This document shows positions 58,580 to 64,000 of a DNA stretch of 64,000 nucleotides, piece after piece; within the stretch, counting starts at the first letter, position 1, and every line of letters begins with the position of its first letter. Made by a program: the position numbers and the translations under genes. The notes under the pieces are model-generated. The model searched no databases, was not told the origin of the DNA, and worked only from the letters and a program-made list of their open reading frames with translations. The stretch covers positions 1,674,001 through 1,738,000 of the forward strand of contig NZ_CP159483.1 in the NCBI RefSeq assembly GCF_042140245.1, read 5' to 3'. The DNA is from MH13 sp042140245 (GTDB lineage Bacteria > Pseudomonadota > Alphaproteobacteria > Rhizobiales > MH13).

Positions 58580-59545
58580 ATGGCCACTCGCCACACGCGC
58601 ATCGTTGAACGTGCGCTGACACGGTTGAAGTTGCGGCAACTGCGTCTGCTGGTTGCCGTTGGTCAGCATGGCAGTATCCAAAATGCCGCCCATGATCTGA
58701 GCATATCGCAGCCAGCGGCGACCAAGATGATCCAGGATCTTGAATTAGACTTTGAGGTCAAACTGTTCGACCGGACCAATCGTGGTGTCGTGCCGACGGT
58801 TTTTGGCGAGTCGCTTATCCGTCATGGCAAACTGATTTTTGCCCAGGTTTCCAATGCTGCGCAGGAGCTTGATGATCTCAATGAAGGGAGCAGTGGCCGT
58901 GTCGTGGTGGGAACCCTGCTCGCCGCGTCCCCCTCCTTGCTCCCCATGGCCGTGGAACAGCTGCTGAAGGATCGCCCCAACGTCGCGATCAAGATTGTTG
59001 AAGGCACCAATGAGGTGCTGATGCCCGCGCTTCTTTCTGGTGAAATCGACATGGTGGTGGGTCGCCTACCCAGCCACCGGCATCGCGAAAACATCAGCCA
59101 AGAAAAGTTCTTTGATGAGCGTGTTCTGGCCGTTGTTGGCACGCAGCATCCGCTGTCCAAACAGGTCAACGTGTCGTTTAAGCAGCTCCGGCCTTATGGC
59201 TGGATATTGCCGCCGGTTGAGACCACGTTGCGCCGTCAGACGGACCAGTTTTTTATTCGGCAGGGACAGTATGTGCCGCAGGTGGCCATTGAGTCGGTGT
59301 CCTATCTGGCCAATCGATCACTTCTGATGGCGCATGATTTTATAGGGCTTATGCCAGCACACGTGGCGGCGCTGGACATACAGGGTGGACTATTGGCCGG
59401 TATCGATTGGGCAGCGCCATTTGGAGCAGGTCCGGTGGGTGTGTCGTACCGAGGCAAACAAAGCCTATCGCCTGCGGGTGGTGCGTTTCTTGATGCATTG
59501 CGCGCCGCCGCATCACAGATTGATAGCTCGCACTCAGCCCGTTGA
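58580..59545 (+). CDS. LysR-family regulator of the kynurenine-type cluster
   Basis: 321 residues. Winged helix 'LKLRQLRLLVAVGQHGSIQNAAHDLSISQPAATKMIQDLELDFEVKLFDRTNRGVVPTVFGESLIRHGKLI', then the effector domain ('RVVVGTLLAASPSLLPMAVEQLLKDRPNVAIKIVEGTNEVLMPALLSGEIDMVVGRL'), of the GbpR/PcaQ-like subgroup by eye. It lies in the middle of the cluster, and three ATC-N9-GAT boxes flank it. Likely co-inducer: a cluster substrate or product such as 3-hydroxyanthranilate or kynurenine (inference). Confidence 0.92.
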   Translation: MATRHTRIVERALTRLKLRQLRLLVAVGQHGSIQNAAHDLSISQPAATKMIQDLELDFEVKLFDRTNRGVVPTVFGESLIRHGKLIFAQVSNAAQELDDLNEGSSGRVVVGTLLAASPSLLPMAVEQLLKDRPNVAIKIVEGTNEVLMPALLSGEIDMVVGRLPSHRHRENISQEKFFDERVLAVVGTQHPLSKQVNVSFKQLRPYGWILPPVETTLRRQTDQFFIRQGQYVPQVAIESVSYLANRSLLMAHDFIGLMPAHVAALDIQGGLLAGIDWAAPFGAGPVGVSYRGKQSLSPAGGAFLDALRAAASQIDSSHSAR

Positions 59546-59563
59546 TATCGTAGTTTCTGATAC
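59545..59563 (+). promoter_or_regulatory. LysR-type box C (aldehyde dehydrogenase-kynU operon)
   Basis: ATATC-GTAGTTTCT-GATAC, four of five arm positions paired, same N9 spacing as boxes A and B. It overlaps the LysR stop codon and lies about 80 bp before the dehydrogenase ATG. Confidence 0.7.
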
Positions 59564-59644
59564 CAGTATTTGTTCAATTCGGTTGTCGTAATGCCGTGCT
59601 CGCAGGACACTTTGCGCAATTCAATGAACGGCAAAGAGACCGCA

Positions 59645-61081
59645 ATGGGCACCTACCCAGACTTGAAACTCTTCATCGATGGCGGTTGGCGCGAAAACGC
59701 TGAAACCTCGCCCGTTGTGAATCCGGCCACCGAGGAGGAGCTTGGACGGCTTCCTCACGCGCGGATTTCTGATCTGGAAGACGCATTGAGCGCGGCGGAG
59801 AGAGGCTTCAAGGTTTGGAGCAAGACGCCGCCGCGCGAACGCGCTGATATTATCCTGCGCGCTGCGAGCATCATGCGCGAGCGGCAGGAAGAAATCGCCC
59901 GATCGATCACGGCCGAGCATGGCAAGCCGCTCGCTCAGGCCAGGCTTGAGGTGATCCGCGGGGCTGAGTTCTTTGAATGGGATGCTGGTGAAGCCATGCG
60001 CATGTATGGCCGCGTGATCCCTTCGGCGCCCGGCAGTAAGATCTCCGTGCATCATCATCCCATCGGGGTGGTTGCGGCGTTTTCGCCTTGGAACTTCCCG
60101 ATGAGCCAACCGGCTCGTAAGATCTCCGGGGCACTTGCTTCAGGCTGTTCGATTATTCTCAAAGCTGCCGAAGAAACTCCCGCTGGTGCGATCCACATTG
60201 CACGTGCTTTTGAGGAAGCTGGGTTGCCGGCAGGTGTGTTGAATCTTGTTTTCGGCACGCCTTCGGAGATTTCGCAGTTCCTTATCCCGCAACCTTCCGT
60301 CCGGCTGGTGGCTTTGACCGGTTCAACACGTGTTGGGCGCCATCTGACAGAGCTCGCCGCGCAAAGTGATACCCGCGTGCTGATGGAGCTTGGCGGTCAT
60401 GCACCGGTCATTGTCTGCGAGGACACCGATGTGGGCAAAGCGGCGGTGAGCGGCGCAACGCGCAAGATGCGCAATGCTGGGCAAGTCTGCACCTCGCCAA
60501 CGCGCTTCCTCGTTCATGAAAGCATTTTCGATGAGTTTGCCGACAGGTTCACTGAGCGTGCTGCTGCCACTGTCGTCGGCAATGGCGTGGAAGACGGTGT
60601 TGAGATGGGGCCATTGGCCAATGACCGCCGCGTGCCCGTTCTAGCGGATTTGGTGAAGGATGCCCTTTCACACGGCGCCGAGCTTCGCACTGGCGGTCAG
60701 CGGCATGGTGAGAAAGGCTACTTCTTCCAACCGACGGTTATGACCAACGTGCCCAGTGCAGCGAGAATCATGCGGGAGGAACCTTTCGGTCCTATCGCCG
60801 TTCTCAACCCTGTGAAAAATCTGGAAGAAGCTATCGCAGAGGCCAATGCGGTGCCCTACGGTCTTGCTGGCTACGGTTTTACCAATCGTGCCGACTATAT
60901 CGACCGGATGATTGACGAGGTCGAAGTGGGCAATTTCTCCATCAATACCTTGGAAGCCTCTTTGCCCGAAACGCCTTTTGGTGGTGTCAAATCGAGCGGC
61001 TACGGCCGCGAAGGCGGCACCGAAGGGCTGGAGAGCTATATGACCATCAAGAATGTTTGGCACTCTGCCAGCATCGCGTGA
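59645..61081 (+). CDS. NAD(P)-dependent aldehyde dehydrogenase
   Basis: 478 residues. All catalytic residues are present: Asn150 ('FSPWNFPMSQ'), Lys173 ('IILKAAEETP'), Glu249 ('LMELGGHAP') and Cys282 ('NAGQVCTSPTRF'). Its sequence is closest by eye to succinate-semialdehyde/2-aminomuconate-semialdehyde-type enzymes. In this cluster a semialdehyde from 3-hydroxyanthranilate cleavage is the natural guess. The frame is open to 59570; ATG 59645 fits the family N-terminus. kynU follows after 45 bp. Confidence 0.92.
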   Translation: MGTYPDLKLFIDGGWRENAETSPVVNPATEEELGRLPHARISDLEDALSAAERGFKVWSKTPPRERADIILRAASIMRERQEEIARSITAEHGKPLAQARLEVIRGAEFFEWDAGEAMRMYGRVIPSAPGSKISVHHHPIGVVAAFSPWNFPMSQPARKISGALASGCSIILKAAEETPAGAIHIARAFEEAGLPAGVLNLVFGTPSEISQFLIPQPSVRLVALTGSTRVGRHLTELAAQSDTRVLMELGGHAPVIVCEDTDVGKAAVSGATRKMRNAGQVCTSPTRFLVHESIFDEFADRFTERAAATVVGNGVEDGVEMGPLANDRRVPVLADLVKDALSHGAELRTGGQRHGEKGYFFQPTVMTNVPSAARIMREEPFGPIAVLNPVKNLEEAIAEANAVPYGLAGYGFTNRADYIDRMIDEVEVGNFSINTLEASLPETPFGGVKSSGYGREGGTEGLESYMTIKNVWHSASIA

Positions 61082-61126
61082 ACAGAAACGTGCCGCTAGC
61101 ACGGCTGTTGCGCACATGGAGATCCA

Positions 61127-62323
61127 ATGACTGATTTCACCAAGACCCGCGCGATGTTCGATATCCCGGAGGGTATGGTCTATTTGAACGGAAACTCGCT
61201 GGGACCCATGCCCAAAGCTGCGCCGCAGGCCATGGAGCGCTTTCTCAACGATGAATGGCGCACTGAGCTGATCAAGGGTTGGAACACTAAGAACTGGTTC
61301 ATGCAGACCAACACGCTGGGTGACCGGGTTGGCCGCCTGATCGGCGCGCCGGCTGGCAGCACGGTGGTTGGTGACACGCTGTCGATCAGAGTCTTTCAGG
61401 CCGTTGCCGCCGGGCTTTCGCTGGTGCCAGACAGGAAAGTTATTCTCTCCGACAATGGCAACTTCCCAACCGACCTTTACATGGTCGAAGGGCTGATGAA
61501 GCTGAAAAATGACGGCTATGAGCTGCGTATCCCGGACCCGGAAGCGGTGCTTGATCAGATCAATGATGACATCGCCGTGGTGATGCTGACGGAGGTCGAT
61601 TATCGCACCGGCCGCAGACACGACATGCAAGCCGTGATCGAGAAGGCCCATCGTCATGGTGCAGTGGTTGTTTGGGATCTGGCGCATTCGGCTGGCGCGA
61701 TCCCTGTGGATGTTGGCGGTCTAGATACCGATTTTGCGGTTGGGTGCACCTATAAGTACTTCAATGGCGGACCAGGCTCCCCGGCCTTCATCCATGTTGC
61801 CCCCCGACTTCTGGATGTTGTGGAGCCCGCCTTATCGGGCTGGTACGCCCATGAGGCACCGTTCGCATTTGACACTGATTTCCGAGCCATGCCTGGTGCC
61901 ATTGAGCGGATGCGGATCGGCACGCCTTCTATTGCAGCCTTTGCTTTGCTGGAGGCTGCGCTGGACATCTGGGAGGATGTCGACATGGCGGACCTTCACC
62001 GGAAATCCATCGAGCTTAGCGAGTTGTTTATCGGCGAGGTTGAAGCGCGTTGCCCCGGTGTCACTTTCGCAGGGCCCCGTGACCCGAAGGCGCGTGGCAG
62101 CCATGTCTCGTTCCGTTTCGAGCATGGGTATGCCTGCATGCAAGCTTTGATCGCGCAGAAGGTGATTGGTGACTTCCGCGCGCCTGATGTGATGCGGTTT
62201 GGAATCACGCCGCTGTTCATTGGTGAGGATGACATCTCCAAGGCCGTCGATGCTATGGAAAGCATCTTGAAGAACGAGATCTGGCGCGAGGAGCGTTTTC
62301 AGACACGCTCTAAGGTGACGTAA
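61127..62323 (+). CDS. kynU: Kynureninase
   Basis: 398 residues, PLP fold type I. 'VYLNGNSLGPMPKAA', 'GWNTKNWFM', 'GDTLSIRVFQAVAAGL', 'LTEVDYRTGRRHDM', 'VWDLAHSAGAIPVDV' and the PLP lysine Lys210 in 'GCTYKYFNGGPGSPAF' identify kynureninase. It cleaves kynurenine or 3-hydroxykynurenine to anthranilate or 3-hydroxyanthranilate plus alanine. GGAG is 6 nt before the ATG. No tryptophan dioxygenase, formamidase or kynurenine monooxygenase is in the window, so kynurenine may be imported or made elsewhere. Confidence 0.97.
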   Translation: MTDFTKTRAMFDIPEGMVYLNGNSLGPMPKAAPQAMERFLNDEWRTELIKGWNTKNWFMQTNTLGDRVGRLIGAPAGSTVVGDTLSIRVFQAVAAGLSLVPDRKVILSDNGNFPTDLYMVEGLMKLKNDGYELRIPDPEAVLDQINDDIAVVMLTEVDYRTGRRHDMQAVIEKAHRHGAVVVWDLAHSAGAIPVDVGGLDTDFAVGCTYKYFNGGPGSPAFIHVAPRLLDVVEPALSGWYAHEAPFAFDTDFRAMPGAIERMRIGTPSIAAFALLEAALDIWEDVDMADLHRKSIELSELFIGEVEARCPGVTFAGPRDPKARGSHVSFRFEHGYACMQALIAQKVIGDFRAPDVMRFGITPLFIGEDDISKAVDAMESILKNEIWREERFQTRSKVT

Positions 62324-62399
62324 CGGATTTCAGGGTTTTCAGTGGGCCTTGAACCTTTGCCCTTCGGAAAAGGTATCCTGTGGACTTCGCCGACCGCAG

Positions 62400-62414
62400 A
62401 TAACCTTTGGTTAA
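62400..62414. promoter_or_regulatory. CtrA-like box ATAA-N7-TTAA
   Basis: ATAA-CCTTTGG-TTAA, one mismatch to TTAA-N7-TTAA, about 80 bp before the membrane protein at 62493. Weaker support than the flagellar boxes because the target gene is unknown. Confidence 0.4.
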
Positions 62415-62492
62415 CTGACGTTCTCAAGTGTGCTTGGCCAAACATGACACATTAAGACAGCCTAAACTGCAGGGCTGATAGTTTTTGGGTTT

Positions 62493-63197
62493 GTGAAAAC
62501 CAAACTGGCGAGACCTGTCGTGCTTGTCCTGAAATTGAAATACTCGCACGTTTTGGCAGTTGCGATTCCAGTTGCAGTAAGTCTGGTCGCGTACTTGCAG
62601 CCTTTTGTTGCGCCTAGACTTCTTTTTCTGGACCCACTTGTTGCAGCGCTTGAAACCGACGCATGCTGCAAGACCTATCTGGGTATCGTCTCAACGTTCG
62701 GCATCATTCTTTGGGTTGCGACCGCATCGGTCTGTTTGTTCACGGCTCTTGTGTTGTACTCTCAATTAGTCCGGCGCTCATTTTGGGAGTTCGCTGCCAT
62801 GGCGGGTCTATTGACCGCTTGGTTGGCTTTGGATGATGGGTTCTTAATCCATGAAAACATCGCGCCCAAGCTTGGTATCCCACAAACGGTCATGCTCTTG
62901 CTCATCGTCGCTTTTGCGATCGTTTATGCGCTGCGCTGCTGGCGCATCATACTCTCTCATGATGCACTGATGTTTGGTTTGGCTGGCTTTTTTCTGGCCG
63001 CGAGCGTTGGCATTGACGTTTTTCATGCCAGCGCGACAGATCTGCATTTTCTTGCTGAAGATGGCGCCAAGTTTGTCGGTATCGTTTGTTGGACATGCTT
63101 CCATCTGTCGGCGATGAAAGGATTGTTTAGTTCTTGCGGCGAGGGCGCCAAAGACAGTCTAACTTTCAAAGGCAATGCTGTTTTGGCGGCTCGGTGA
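62493..63197 (+). CDS. Uncharacterised polytopic membrane protein with conserved-looking Asp/His residues
   Basis: 234 residues, GTG start, about six membrane helices. Polar residues within or next to helices stand out: 'LALDDGFLIHENIAPKLG', 'SVGIDVFH', 'FLAEDGAKFVGIVCWTCFH'. DD/H/E sets at helix ends recall intramembrane hydrolases of the CREST/ceramidase type, but I cannot identify a family. An ATP-grasp gene follows 11 bp later, so the two probably work together. Confidence 0.6.
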   Translation: MKTKLARPVVLVLKLKYSHVLAVAIPVAVSLVAYLQPFVAPRLLFLDPLVAALETDACCKTYLGIVSTFGIILWVATASVCLFTALVLYSQLVRRSFWEFAAMAGLLTAWLALDDGFLIHENIAPKLGIPQTVMLLLIVAFAIVYALRCWRIILSHDALMFGLAGFFLAASVGIDVFHASATDLHFLAEDGAKFVGIVCWTCFHLSAMKGLFSSCGEGAKDSLTFKGNAVLAAR

Positions 63198-63208
63198 GGC
63201 TTGGGTTG

Positions 63209-64000
63209 ATGAGCAAAGCCTTTAGCGATCAAACTGTTCTTCTGCTTGGAAACTATCGTCCGACACTGGCGATAGCACGGCAGCTGGCTCACCAAGGCGC
63301 TCGTGTAATTGCTGTGCGCGAAGGGTGTGACCGGGGTGCTGAGCTGTCACGGTACGTTACAGATATCTGGGATAGTCCGCCCATTGACGGCAACCCGACC
63401 GTTTTCATTCGCGCTTTAGAGGCCTTTGTCGCGAGTGATAAGCGTATCAGCATCGTCATGCCCGTTGCTGAAGAGTTTGTGCGCGTTGTTGCGGAAAATC
63501 CACCCAGTCTAGGAGACCATGTCACTCTTGCGACTATGGATCGCTCGCTCGTCAATGCCTGTCTCAACAAGCCTCACATGATGGCATTGGCGCAGGAGGC
63601 CGATGTACCAATTGCGCCTTACACAACCGCTCAAAAGGTCCAAGACCTTACACGAAAAGCGTCTGGCATCGGATTTCCACTTGTTGTGAGGCCAATGGTT
63701 TCCACTGCGCGGATTGACGGCGAAAAAACTGTAGCGATTACCGATGGGGCAGATCTCGAGGAGTGTTTCACCGAGTGGGATGATGCATGGGGTGGCCTCA
63801 TCCTGCAGAAACAAGCCGCCGGTAAGCGGCACAATGTCTATTTCGCCGCGAAAGATGGTGAAATCCGGCGGCTTTTGCACGCCATTATCCTTAGGACTGA
63901 TCGACCTGATGGATCTGGATTGGCTGTTGAAGGGCGAACCGTTGAAGCAAGTGACGACTTGGTTCGTCATACTGCATCACTCCTTCAGCGCCTTAACTAC
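63209..64000 (+). CDS. ATP-grasp domain protein, C-terminus cut by window edge
   Basis: 264 codons are visible. A Rossmann-like N-terminal part ('VLLLGNYRPTLAIARQLAHQGARVIAVREGCDRGAELSRYVTDIWDSP') leads into the ATP-grasp fold: 'NACLNKPHMMALAQEADVPIAPYTTAQKVQDLTRKASGIGFPLVVRPM', 'GGLILQKQAAGKRHNVYFAAKDGEI'. This type ligates carboxylates with amines or thiols. The arrangement is like PylC/carnosine-synthase-type ligases and polar-head modifying enzymes. GAGG is 9 nt before ATG 63209. Substrate unknown. Confidence 0.8.
   Translation, partial: MSKAFSDQTVLLLGNYRPTLAIARQLAHQGARVIAVREGCDRGAELSRYVTDIWDSPPIDGNPTVFIRALEAFVASDKRISIVMPVAEEFVRVVAENPPSLGDHVTLATMDRSLVNACLNKPHMMALAQEADVPIAPYTTAQKVQDLTRKASGIGFPLVVRPMVSTARIDGEKTVAITDGADLEECFTEWDDAWGGLILQKQAAGKRHNVYFAAKDGEIRRLLHAIILRTDRPDGSGLAVEGRTVEASDDLVRHTASLLQRLNY

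Noticed and set aside
60668..61687. A 339-codon minus-strand frame across the aldehyde dehydrogenase and kynU
   Set aside because: It spans two solid genes on the other strand and is His/Gly-rich, as expected for an antisense shadow.

Overview
This window looks like a chromosomal segment of a free-living, flagellated alphaproteobacterium, probably Hyphomicrobiales-like. The evidence is an RpoH-type heat-shock sigma factor, a CtrA/ChpT/SciP cell-cycle circuit, a flagellar operon in the Caulobacter order fliF-fliG-fliH-fliN-flbD, EipA (DUF1134) close to chpT, and a DUF6476 gene head-to-head with rluD. I cannot assign genus from the sequence alone.

Layout. 1-3.8 kb: a CHASE2 sensor (cut by the window edge) divergent from a TPR/beta-barrel outer-membrane protein and a FecR-domain protein. 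3.8-9.4 kb: housekeeping genes rpoH, rluD, a small DUF6476 membrane protein, and glpK/glpD. 9.5-16.1 kb: a tight five-gene operon of unknown function (coiled coil, uncharacterised protein, AAA+ ATPase, DUF6638-like, DUF2333-like membrane protein). 16.1-22.8 kb: palindromic intergenic repeats, a DHFR-like reductase, DUF1622, malate synthase G, a single-domain response regulator, a candidate small RNA, a membrane-anchored coiled-coil protein and EipA. 23-30.4 kb: a YHS protein, chpT and a chemotaxis operon cheA(REC)-cheW-cheY-cheB-cheR. 30.6-49 kb: ctrA, fliI-fliJ, a membrane cNMP-binding protein, an EAL phosphodiesterase, frameshifted flhA with two acetyltransferases, an arginine/lysine exporter and its LysR regulator, the fliF operon ending in flbD, sciP, and fliK-flgD. 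49.2-52.8 kb: mnmA, tRNA-Met(CAT), and a small island bounded by a 40-bp degraded copy of the tRNA 3' end. The island carries an orphan DUF1778 antitoxin, a BMT5-like methyltransferase and an ALKBH8-like dioxygenase. 53-62.3 kb: a TRAP transporter and a kynurenine-type catabolic cluster (3-hydroxyanthranilate dioxygenase, DapA-like lyase, aspartate-dehydrogenase-like protein, LysR, aldehyde dehydrogenase, kynureninase). 62.4-64 kb: an unknown membrane protein and a partial ATP-grasp protein.

Regulatory logic readable from DNA. Near-identical CtrA-type boxes (TTAA-N7-TTTA) lie upstream of flhA and fliF, with a weaker one upstream of ctrA. A near-consensus sigma-54 promoter precedes fliK-flgD, matching the sigma-54 activator FlbD encoded nearby. 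Three ATATC-N9-GATA(T/C) boxes sit upstream of three separate units of the kynurenine cluster and are the probable sites of its LysR regulator.

The most interesting items are the tRNA-flanked RNA-modification island, the LysR-box kynurenine regulon with a DapA-like enzyme lacking the usual tyrosine, the uncharacterised AAA+ operon, the CtrA/sigma-54 flagellar wiring, and a candidate small RNA with anti-Shine-Dalgarno motifs.
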